6,446 nt of DNA from Bacillota bacterium (GTDB lineage: Bacteria; Bacillota; Clostridia; Peptostreptococcales; Anaerovoracaceae), in NCBI GenBank assembly GCA_017619985.1, contig JAFZRG010000058.1:1-6446 (forward strand). Direction: 5' to 3'. Both the position numbers and the translations under genes were made by a program. Positions 1 through 5,887 of this stretch are shown one piece after another. The notes under the pieces were generated by a model. The model was not told where the DNA came from and searched no databases. It saw only the letters and a program-made list of their open reading frames with translations. Every line of letters begins with the position of its first letter. The stretch's first letter is position 1.

Positions 1-393
1 GATCACGGGGTGCTTCAGGCCGAGGCCCATTTCGGTGATGGACAGAGAGGAGGTGTTGGACGCAAAGACGGTGCCTTCCTTGCACATCTCATCCAGTTCG
101 CAGAGCAGCTCTCTCTTTGTTGCCATATCTTCCTTGACGCACTCGATAACCAGGTCGGCGTCAGCGGCAGCGGACTTTTCTTCGACGAGAATGTTCGCGA
201 GGATCTCGTTCTTCTTCTCTTCGGTCATCTTGCCCTTTGCGATCCGCTTATCGAAGGAAGCGGCGAGCTTGTCCTTATGTCTCTGCGCAGACGCCACGCT
301 GCTGGCGTACATCAGAGCGGTGTGACCGTTCTGTGCGAATACCTGTGCGATACCGGAACCCATGGTGCCTGCGCCGAAAATTGCTACTTTCAT
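1..393 (-). CDS. hbd: 3-hydroxybutyryl-CoA dehydrogenase, N-terminal 131 residues (runs off left edge)
   Basis: Cytosolic enzyme that interconverts acetoacetyl-CoA and (S)-3-hydroxybutyryl-CoA with NAD(P)H, in butyryl-CoA formation or short-chain acyl-CoA oxidation. Visible: an N-terminal Rossmann motif GAGTMGSGIAQ (residues 7-17), the conserved acidic region LVIECVKED (81-89, with E88 aligning to human HADH Glu110), and the family hallmark ASNTSSLSIT (111-120). Family members are about 280 residues, so over half, including the catalytic His and the C-terminal domain, lies beyond the window. The start at 393 is supported by GGAGGT (402-407) with 8 nt spacing and by the glycine motif falling at the usual distance from Met1. 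Odd point: the end of the second beta strand reads ALMYASS (26-32), where NAD-dependent relatives have Asp (here A30). It lies 61 bp after crt, probably in the same transcript. The family call is secure; the exact substrate chain length is inferred. Confidence 0.95.
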   Translation of the reverse strand, partial: MKVAIFGAGTMGSGIAQVFAQNGHTALMYASSVASAQRHKDKLAASFDKRIAKGKMTEEKKNEILANILVEEKSAAADADLVIECVKEDMATKRELLCELDEMCKEGTVFASNTSSLSITEMGLGLKHPVI

Positions 394-454
394 TTTAAGT
401 TACCTCCATAAAATATGAAATCTGTAAGGTTTTGAACATTTATGTGAGACTGCG

Positions 455-1231
455 CTAGCAGTTCTCAAACGGATCGTGGGGTCTCTTTTCCAGGAACGCG
501 GCCATGGCGTTCTTCTGGTCCTTCGTGCCCTCGCAGGAGCCGAACAGTTTCGCTTCGAGCGCGATGCCTGCGTCGATATCGCCCTGCAGGCCTTCGTTGA
601 TGGCCTTCTTGCAGGCTCTGACCGCGATAGGCGCGTTGCCTGCGATGCGTTCCGCCATCTTCTCCGCTTCCGCCATCAGTTCTTCCGGCGGATAGACTGC
701 CTGAACGAGACCGATCGCCAGCGCTTCGGGCGCCTTGATATTTCTTGCGGTGTAGATGAGTTCCTTCGCCTTGCCCGGTCCGATGAGCCGTGCCATTCTC
801 TGGGTGCCGCCGAAGCCCGGCGTGATGCCGAGCCCCACTTCCGGCTGACCGAAGACGGCCTTTTCGGAAGCGAGACGGATATCGCAGCTCATGGCCAGTT
901 CGCAGCCGCCGCCGAGCGCAAAGCCGTTGACCGCGGCGATCGTGGGAATGGGCAGCTGTTCCAGCTTGCGGAAGACGCCGTTGCCGAATTTGCCCCAGGC
1001 TTCCCCTTCTTCGGAAGTCATGGTGCTCATCGCACCGATATCAGCGCCCGCGACGAAAGACTTCGGGCCGGCACCGGTGACGACGATGCAGCGCAGCGCA
1101 TTGCAGTCCAGCGTGTCCAGCATTTCGTCCAGCGCCTGCAGAACGTCGCCGTTCAGGGCGTTCAGCGCCTCCGGGCGGTTGATGGTGAGGATCCCTACCT
1201 GACCTTTTACTTCTAATTCAACTAATGCCAT
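455..1231 (-). CDS. crt: Short-chain enoyl-CoA hydratase (crotonase, Crt type)
   Basis: 258-residue crotonase-fold enzyme that reversibly dehydrates 3-hydroxybutyryl-CoA to crotonyl-CoA in the cytosol. Visible motifs: LTINRPEALNALN (15-27), the CoA and oxyanion-hole segment SFVAGADIGAM (58-68), AAVNGFALGGGCELAMSCDI (99-118) and FGQPEVGLGITPGFGGTQRM (127-146). Both glutamates of true hydratases are present: E111 (rat crotonase Glu144) and E131 (Glu164). From memory the protein matches Clostridium acetobutylicum Crt (about 261 residues) closely over its full length, including a DQK-AM-AF-EKR pattern near the C-terminus. The start is fixed by AAGGAGG (1237-1243) five nt upstream. A consensus promoter lies directly upstream and hbd, the preceding step in butyrate synthesis, follows, so the pair forms a small acyl-CoA operon. 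No bcd or etf genes lie between them. Activity on longer chains cannot be excluded. Confidence 0.96.
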   Translation of the reverse strand: MALVELEVKGQVGILTINRPEALNALNGDVLQALDEMLDTLDCNALRCIVVTGAGPKSFVAGADIGAMSTMTSEEGEAWGKFGNGVFRKLEQLPIPTIAAVNGFALGGGCELAMSCDIRLASEKAVFGQPEVGLGITPGFGGTQRMARLIGPGKAKELIYTARNIKAPEALAIGLVQAVYPPEELMAEAEKMAERIAGNAPIAVRACKKAINEGLQGDIDAGIALEAKLFGSCEGTKDQKNAMAAFLEKRPHDPFENC

Positions 1232-1241
1232 GATTTCCTCC

Positions 1242-1262
1242 TTAAAGGCCTCCCCTTTTCAT
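1242..1262 (-). other. Possible six-codon upstream reading frame in the crt leader (MKRGGL)
   Basis: The crt leader contains ATG AAA AGG GGA GGC CTT TAA. Its stop codon (1242-1244) overlaps the crt ribosome binding site TAAGGAGG. It has no clear Shine-Dalgarno sequence of its own, so translation is doubtful. If translated, a terminating ribosome would sit on the crt ribosome binding site and could block or feed crt initiation. A chance ATG in the leader is the simpler explanation. Confidence 0.2.
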
Positions 1263-1282
1263 GGTGGTTCCGAAGAGGTCCT

Positions 1283-1300
1283 GTATATTTCATTATATAC
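1283..1300. promoter_or_regulatory. Inverted repeat over the -10 box of the crt promoter (possible operator)
   Basis: On the minus strand GTATAT (1300-1295), a 6-base spacer AATGAA, then ATATAC (1288-1283) form a perfect 6+6 inverted repeat. It covers most of the -10 hexamer and runs to about the expected transcription start, where a bound repressor would block polymerase. It does not resemble the Rex consensus that often controls crt/hbd genes. The arms are short and AT-rich, so chance is a real possibility. Confidence 0.3.
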
Positions 1301-1319
1301 TTTGTTTATTTTTTGTCAA
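1292..1319 (-). promoter_or_regulatory. Sigma-70/sigma-A type promoter for crt-hbd
   Basis: Reading the minus strand, TTGACA (1319-1314) is followed by a 16-bp AT-rich spacer and TATAAT (1297-1292). Both hexamers match the consensus exactly. Transcription would begin near 1285, leaving a leader of roughly 50 nt before the crt ATG at 1231. The AT-rich block stands out sharply from the GC-rich coding sequence on both sides. The -35 hexamer contains the TGA stop codon of nnrD (1318-1316), so the promoter starts inside the end of the preceding gene. Confidence 0.88.
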
Positions 1320-2212
1320 TCCGTTACGGTAAAGTTATCGAAACTTTGACGCGCCAGCGCCGCATAGTCCGCGAGGTCCGAAGCCATCAGGCCTGCCTGC
1401 CCCCACTGCCGCGCTGCCAGATCCCCTGCCAGACCGTGCAGATACACGCCGCAGACGGCTGCGCGCTTTGCCGCTTCCGCAGCCGGTACGCCCTGCGCCG
1501 CGAGCTGGCCCGCGAACGAGGAGATCATGCCGGTGAGCACGTCGCCGGACCCTCCGGTCGCCATGCCTGCGTTGCCGGTCGTATTCTCATAGACAGACCC
1601 GTCCGGGCAGCAGACGAGGCTGCCGGCGCCTTTCATGACGGTGACGGCGTTCAGCTTTTCCGCCAGCAGCGTTCCGAACAGTTCCCTGTTCTTCGCGATA
1701 TCAGATGCCCCGGCCGCTGCAGATCCCAAACCTCCGAGCGCGTTCACCAGCTTGGCGGCTTCGCCCGCATGAGGCGTCAGAACGAGCTTTGCGCGGACGG
1801 TCTCTGGCGAAGGAATGCCGTACTGTGACAGGCAGTTGAGCGCGTCCGCGTCCAGGACGACGGGGCCGTCGAAGCCCTGCAGCACGCTGACGATCCTCGC
1901 GTGGTTTTCGGGGGTCACGCCGAGACCCGGGCCGATCGCCGCCGCGTCATATTTCGCGAGATCCTGAATGTCCCGGGCGACACAGGTCGCTTCCGGCACG
2001 CCGGCGTGAACGTCGGAGAACAGAGACGGGTCACAGCAGGCGGCCACCAGCCCCGATCCGCTGCGGAAAGCCGCGCGGCAGGCCAGGACGGCAGCGCCCA
2101 TCATGTCCCTGCTTCCGGCGATCATCAGCAGCCGGCCGAAATCGCCTTTATGCGCATCTGGCTCCCGCGCGGGGAGCCAGTTTTGTACGATTTGTCTCGT
2201 AATGCGTTCCAT
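1316..2212 (-). CDS. nnrD: ADP-dependent (S)-NAD(P)H-hydrate dehydratase, stand-alone NnrD
   Basis: 298-residue ribokinase-like enzyme of the YjeF C-terminal (Carb_kinase) family. It dehydrates the damaged cofactors (S)-NADHX and NADPHX back to NAD(P)H using ADP, as a cytosolic metabolite repair enzyme. Visible motifs: HKGDFGRLLMIAGS (21-34), IGPGLG (93-98), VVLDADALN (118-126), LTPHAGE (145-151), MKGAG (193-197) and the nucleotide-binding, catalytic GNAGMATGGSGDVLTG (213-228; D224 is the expected catalytic Asp). The N-terminal NnrE epimerase domain found in fused proteins is absent, and no nnrE is in the window. The ATG at 2212 directly follows the TAA of the upstream permease gene. Its ribosome binding site is weak (an AGAGAAG-like purine run), which suggests coupling to permease translation. 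Its stop codon lies inside the next promoter's -35 box. It is probably the last gene of the transporter operon, though a functional link to transport is not established. Confidence 0.94.
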   Translation of the reverse strand: MERITRQIVQNWLPAREPDAHKGDFGRLLMIAGSRDMMGAAVLACRAAFRSGSGLVAACCDPSLFSDVHAGVPEATCVARDIQDLAKYDAAAIGPGLGVTPENHARIVSVLQGFDGPVVLDADALNCLSQYGIPSPETVRAKLVLTPHAGEAAKLVNALGGLGSAAAGASDIAKNRELFGTLLAEKLNAVTVMKGAGSLVCCPDGSVYENTTGNAGMATGGSGDVLTGMISSFAGQLAAQGVPAAEAAKRAAVCGVYLHGLAGDLAARQWGQAGLMASDLADYAALARQSFDNFTVTD

Positions 2213-3199
2213 TTATCTTTCTTCTCTGAAATACGGCAGTCCCAGGCTTGCGGGCGGCTGGTCCTCCCTCTTCTGGCGCAGCGATACGATGATGAGCACG
2301 ATGGCCGTTACGATGTAGGGCAGCACCTTGTAGATCTGCGACGGGATGAAGGATACCGGCACGCGCAGGTACATGATCATCAGGCCGCCGAACAGGACGG
2401 AGCCCCACAGCGCGTTCAGAGGCTTCCACAGGCAGAAGATGACCAGCGCCACCGCCACCCAGCCTTCGCCGGACAGCGCGGTGTGGTTCCAGACGGTGCC
2501 CGCGATGGTCATGGTGTAGACCATGCCGCCGATCGCGGAGATGCCGCCGCCGATGACCGTCGCCAGATACTTGTATTTCGTGACGTTGATGCCCGCGGCA
2601 TCCGCCGTGGAAGGACTTTCTCCGACGGCCTTCAGGTACAGACCTCTGCGGGTGCGGTTCAGGAACAGGGACATGACGATGGCCATGGCGATGCCCAGAT
2701 ACACGAAGCCGTTGTACGAGAACAGGACCTGGCCCAGGAACGGGATGTCCTGCAGCGACTGGGGCAGCACGGGATTCGCGAAAGAACCCTTCAGCGCGTT
2801 CGAGATGGAGATGTTGCCGCCGACCTTCAGGCGCAGCTGCTCGCCGACGAACTGTCCCACGCCCGTGCCGAAGATGGTCAGGGCGAGACCGGTGACGTTC
2901 TGGTTGGCGCGAAGAGAAATGGTCAGGAAGCTGAAGATCAGGGACCCGAAGCAGCCGGCCAGGAATGCGCACAGAAGCGCGATGAGCACCGCGACGATGC
3001 CGCTGGCATTGCCGCCGGCCAGCTGATCGTACCAGAAGGCACCGGCCAGACCGAACGCGCCGCCCATGAACATCAGGCCTTCGACGCCCAGGTTCAGGTT
3101 GCCGCTCTTCTCGGTCAGGATCTCGCCGGACGTGCCGAAGAGCAGCGGCGTGCCGTTCAGGACGGCAGCTTTGATGAGTCCTGCAAGGTTGAAGTTCAT
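2213..3199 (-). CDS. ABC transporter permease 2 of nucleoside-type (BMP-linked) system, NupQ-like
   Basis: 328-residue integral membrane protein of the BPD_transp_2 (RbsC/LivH) permease family. It pairs with the permease encoded just upstream to form the membrane channel of the transporter. Family signatures: GEILTEKSGNLNLGVEG (25-41) in the first third, and the cytoplasmic coupling-loop segment AVGESPSTADAAGINV (191-206), expected to contact the ATPase. About nine hydrophobic segments are visible, approximately at 8-24, 40-56, 66-94, 101-118, 157-180, 209-232, 243-262, 267-283 and 291-307. Length matches B. subtilis YufQ/NupQ (about 320). The ATG at 3199 abuts the stop codon of permease 1 (TAAATG), with an AAAGGGGG ribosome binding site in the end of that gene. 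The substrate is inferred from family only: probably purine or other nucleosides. Confidence 0.93.
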   Translation of the reverse strand: MNFNLAGLIKAAVLNGTPLLFGTSGEILTEKSGNLNLGVEGLMFMGGAFGLAGAFWYDQLAGGNASGIVAVLIALLCAFLAGCFGSLIFSFLTISLRANQNVTGLALTIFGTGVGQFVGEQLRLKVGGNISISNALKGSFANPVLPQSLQDIPFLGQVLFSYNGFVYLGIAMAIVMSLFLNRTRRGLYLKAVGESPSTADAAGINVTKYKYLATVIGGGISAIGGMVYTMTIAGTVWNHTALSGEGWVAVALVIFCLWKPLNALWGSVLFGGLMIMYLRVPVSFIPSQIYKVLPYIVTAIVLIIVSLRQKREDQPPASLGLPYFREER

Positions 3200-4288
3200 T
3201 TACGCCGCCCCCTTTCCTGCTGTCTCTTTGTGGCGCCAGATGATGCGGTAGTTGATGAAGAATTCGCAGCCGAGCATGCACAGCAGGATGACGCCGGTGA
3301 TGATGTCGGAGATCGACGCCGGGATGCCCAGAGCGGTCTGCAGGCCGCTCGAGCCTCTCGAGAGGACCGCCAGCAGCAGCGAGATGACGATCATGGCGAA
3401 GGGATTGAGCTGCGACAGCCAGCACACGGTGATGGCCGTAAAACCGACGCCGCCCGCCACGTTGGAGTACAGTGTCTGGTTGACCCCGGAAGCGGTCAGG
3501 AAGCCGACCAGGCCGCAGATGGCGCCGGACAGCGCCGCCGTGCGGAGGGTCACCTTCGCGACGTTCATGCCCGCGTAGCGGGCCGTATTCTCAGATTCGC
3601 CGAGCACCGCGACTTCATAACCGTGCTTGGTGTAATTCATGTAGATGAACATGAACACGACCAGCAGCAGCACGAGGATCCAGCCGCAGTGGACGCCCAG
3701 GACTTTGGGCAGCACGGCTTTCTGGTCGAACATGGGGATGATCTGCGAACCGGGTTTGCCTTCCCACGGGCCGCCCTGCAGCCACGCGACGATGCCGATG
3801 GCGATGTAGTTCATCATGAGGGTGAACAGCGTTTCATTCGTGCCCCAGCGGGCCTTGAAGCCTGCGGGGATCGCCGCCCAGAACGCGCCGAAGATCATGG
3901 ATGCCAGCGCCATGACGATGAGCAGCACGGCTGAAGGCATTTTATTGTACCAGAACAACGCGAAGTACGAGGCCGCCATGGCGCCCATGGTGATCTGCCC
4001 TTCCGCCCCGATGTTCCAGTAGCGCATGCGGAAGCACGGGGCCAGCGCCAGGCCGACGCCCAGCAGAGGCACGGCATTCTTGACGACCTGGCGGATGCCG
4101 GACTTCTTTCCGAGGGAGGAAGCGAGCATCGTGCCGTAGGCTTTGATGGGATCCGCGCCGGCGATGGCGAAGATGATCATGCCGATGAGGATGGCGACGG
4201 CGAACGCGGCAAGGCGGATGAGCCAGACTTTGCTCTTCGCCATATCCTCCCGCTTCGCCAGACGGATCAGAGGAGTCTTGTCCTTCAT
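3200..4288 (-). CDS. ABC transporter permease 1 of nucleoside-type (BMP-linked) system, NupP-like
   Basis: 362-residue inner-membrane permease, BPD_transp_2 family. Visible family motifs: RMRYWNIGAEGQITMGAM (87-104, the FNIGAEGQ-type signature), KARWGTNETLFTLMMNYIA (145-163) and the coupling-loop segment GESENTARYAGMNV (230-243). A lysine- and arginine-rich N-terminus (1-21) is followed by a membrane segment at 22-44 and about eight more, ending near residue 346 with a charged tail. The start at 4288 is chosen because AAAGGAGG lies about 7 nt upstream and ATGA overlaps the ATPase stop. The frame continues open upstream to about 4411, but that extension is arginine-rich and lies inside the ATPase gene, so it is not used. 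It forms a heterodimer with the next permease in related transporters. Substrate not proven. Confidence 0.94.
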   Translation of the reverse strand: MKDKTPLIRLAKREDMAKSKVWLIRLAAFAVAILIGMIIFAIAGADPIKAYGTMLASSLGKKSGIRQVVKNAVPLLGVGLALAPCFRMRYWNIGAEGQITMGAMAASYFALFWYNKMPSAVLLIVMALASMIFGAFWAAIPAGFKARWGTNETLFTLMMNYIAIGIVAWLQGGPWEGKPGSQIIPMFDQKAVLPKVLGVHCGWILVLLLVVFMFIYMNYTKHGYEVAVLGESENTARYAGMNVAKVTLRTAALSGAICGLVGFLTASGVNQTLYSNVAGGVGFTAITVCWLSQLNPFAMIVISLLLAVLSRGSSGLQTALGIPASISDIITGVILLCMLGCEFFINYRIIWRHKETAGKGAA

Positions 4289-5814
4289 GCGTTTGCCTCC
4301 TTTCCGCCGCCGACCTGGGTCATGAGAAGGCCGACCTCTTCCTTCGTGGCCGTTCTCGCGTCCACGATGCCGGAGACCCTGCCGCCGCACAGCACGAGGA
4401 TGCGGTCGCACAGCGCCAGCAGAACGTCGAGATCCTCGCCGACGAAGATGACGGCGACGCCCTTGGCCTTCTGGCTTTCCATCAGATTATAGATGATGTA
4501 CGAAGTGTTGATGTCCAGACCGCGGACCGCGTAGGCGCTCATGAGAACGCTGGGAGAGCTTGCGATCTCCCGGCCGACCAGCACCTTCTGCACGTTGCCG
4601 CCGGACAGTTTGCGCACCGGATAATCGATGCTCGGCGTGACCACTTCCAGGAATTCATATACCTGTTCGGCCACTTTTTCCGGTTCCTTGCGGTTGATGA
4701 ACATGCCCTTGCCCTTGTTCCAGGTGCGCAGCATCATGTTCTCCGTCATGCCCATGCCGCCGACGAGGCCCATGCCCAGACGGTCTTCGGGAACGAACGC
4801 CAGCGCGACGCCTGCGTCCTTGATCTCCATGGGCGTCTTGCCGACCAGTTCCGCCGGGGACTTGCCCTCCGGCGTGTAGATGATGGAACCGGACGATATA
4901 TGTCTGAGGCCCGCGATAGCTTCGAGCAGTTCCTTCTGGCCGCTGCCGGCGATGCCGGCGATGCCGAGGATCTCGCCGCCGTACGCGATAAAGCCTACGT
5001 CTTCGAGTTTGGAGACCCCTTCGCTGTCGCGGCACGTCAGGCCTGCGATGGTCAGCCGGGGTTTGGGGTCGACCGGGTCGGTCCGGTCGATGTTCAGGGT
5101 CACGGCGCGGCCCACCATCATCTCGGTGAGCTGCTGCGGATTCGTCTCCGCGGTGCGCACGGTCTTGATGTGCTGACCCTTGCGCAGGACCGCCACGACG
5201 TCGGAGACCGCCATGACCTCGTTGAGTTTGTGCGTGATCAGGATGATGGCCTTGCCGTCCTCCTTCATGGCCTTCAGGATGCGGAACAGCTTGTCCGTCT
5301 CCTGCGGCGTCAGGACTGCCGTGGGCTCGTCCAGGATGAGGATGTTGGCGCCGCGGTACAGCACCTTGATGATCTCGACCGTCTGCTTTTCCGAAACGGA
5401 CATGCTGTAGATCTTCTTGTCGGGATCGATGTCGAAGCCGTACTTTTCGGAGATCTCGCGGACGCCTTCGGCGACTTTCTTCAGGTCGTATTTGCCGTCC
5501 TCGATGCCCAGCGCCACGTTCTGCGCGGCCGTGAACACGTCGATCAGCTTGAAGTGCTGATGGATCATGCCGATGCCGTTCGCGTAGGCGTCTTTAGGGT
5601 CGCGGATGGAGACTTCCTTCCCGTTCACGAAGATCTGGCCTTCGTCGGGATAATAGATGCCGGCCAGCATGTTCATGAGCGTCGTCTTGCCGGAGCCGTT
5701 TTCTCCGAGCAGAGACATAATAACGCCGTTATCAACGTAAAGATCGACTTTATCGTTGGCAACGACGCTACCGAAACGCTTCGTGATGTTTTTCAGTTCT
5801 ACTGCGTGTGTCAT
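4285..5814 (-). CDS. Double-domain ABC transporter ATPase, nucleoside/sugar type (NupO/RbsA-like)
   Basis: 509-residue cytoplasmic ATPase with two fused nucleotide-binding domains that powers the adjacent permeases. Domain 1: Walker A GENGSGKTT (37-45), Q-loop Q86, signature MSVSEKQ (138-144, Ser where Gly is usual), Walker B ILILDEPTAVLTP (158-170), switch His H195. Domain 2: Walker A-like GIAGSGQKEL (287-296) lacks the Lys-Thr pair, a conserved VPEDR (341-345) is present, the signature LSGGNVQK (403-410) is intact, Walker B is replaced by SAYAVRGLD (426-434), and the switch His is Glu in GEDLD (459-463). A degenerate second domain is usual for this subfamily. The ATG at 5814 is preferred: AGGA lies about 5 nt upstream and the protein begins directly with the beta strand of the ABC fold. 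An in-frame GTG at 5877 would run through the upstream hairpin and has no ribosome binding site. The gene overlaps permease 1 by 4 bases. Length equals B. subtilis YufO (about 510). Confidence 0.95.
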   Translation of the reverse strand: MTHAVELKNITKRFGSVVANDKVDLYVDNGVIMSLLGENGSGKTTLMNMLAGIYYPDEGQIFVNGKEVSIRDPKDAYANGIGMIHQHFKLIDVFTAAQNVALGIEDGKYDLKKVAEGVREISEKYGFDIDPDKKIYSMSVSEKQTVEIIKVLYRGANILILDEPTAVLTPQETDKLFRILKAMKEDGKAIILITHKLNEVMAVSDVVAVLRKGQHIKTVRTAETNPQQLTEMMVGRAVTLNIDRTDPVDPKPRLTIAGLTCRDSEGVSKLEDVGFIAYGGEILGIAGIAGSGQKELLEAIAGLRHISSGSIIYTPEGKSPAELVGKTPMEIKDAGVALAFVPEDRLGMGLVGGMGMTENMMLRTWNKGKGMFINRKEPEKVAEQVYEFLEVVTPSIDYPVRKLSGGNVQKVLVGREIASSPSVLMSAYAVRGLDINTSYIIYNLMESQKAKGVAVIFVGEDLDVLLALCDRILVLCGGRVSGIVDARTATKEEVGLLMTQVGGGKEANA

Positions 5815-5822
5815 GTTTTCCT

Positions 5823-5865
5823 GACAAAAGCCGAAAGAGGGCGGCGGGCTGCCGCTCTCTTTCGG
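5823..5865 (-). terminator. Terminator-like hairpin between binding-protein and ATPase genes (probable attenuator)
   Basis: On the minus strand CCGAAAGAGAGCGGC (5865-5851) pairs with GCCGCCCTCTTTCGG (5845-5831) across a 5-base loop: 14 of 15 positions pair, with one A-C mismatch. It is followed by CTTTTGTC (5830-5823), a short, interrupted U-run. It begins 22 bases after the binding-protein stop and ends just before the ATPase ribosome binding site. Such intra-operon hairpins often terminate part of the transcripts or stabilise the upstream mRNA, giving excess binding protein. Its strength as a terminator is uncertain because the U-run is weak. Confidence 0.7.
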
Positions 5866-5887
5866 TCTGTTATTCACGTAAGAGGTA

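Noticed and set aside
394..454. Separate promoter or terminator between crt and hbd.
   Set aside because: The 61 bp are AT-rich with a good ribosome binding site for hbd, but I see no paired -35/-10 hexamers at proper spacing and no stable hairpin.
476..1216. A 246-codon plus-strand frame opposite crt.
   Set aside because: No recognisable motif, and crt has full-length family motifs, a ribosome binding site and a promoter.
1232..1315. Intrinsic terminator for nnrD.
   Set aside because: The gap holds a promoter, a short AT-rich dyad and a leader. The only stem I could fold there (CCTCTT with GGGGAGG, two wobble pairs) has no U-run after it.
2148..3425. A 425-codon minus-strand frame overlapping permease 2 in another frame.
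   Set aside because: His/Arg-rich product without membrane segments or motifs; the in-frame permease explains the same DNA fully.
1901..3934. A 677-codon open frame on the plus strand opposite nnrD and both permease genes.
   Set aside because: Its product is rich in Arg, Asp, His, Gln and Ala with no recognisable domain, and it lies opposite three well-supported genes. Long antisense frames are common where third-position GC is high.
4289..4411. N-terminal extension of permease 1 to an upstream start.
   Set aside because: Arg-rich extension inside the ATPase gene and unlike the family; the ATG at 4288 has an AAAGGAGG site.
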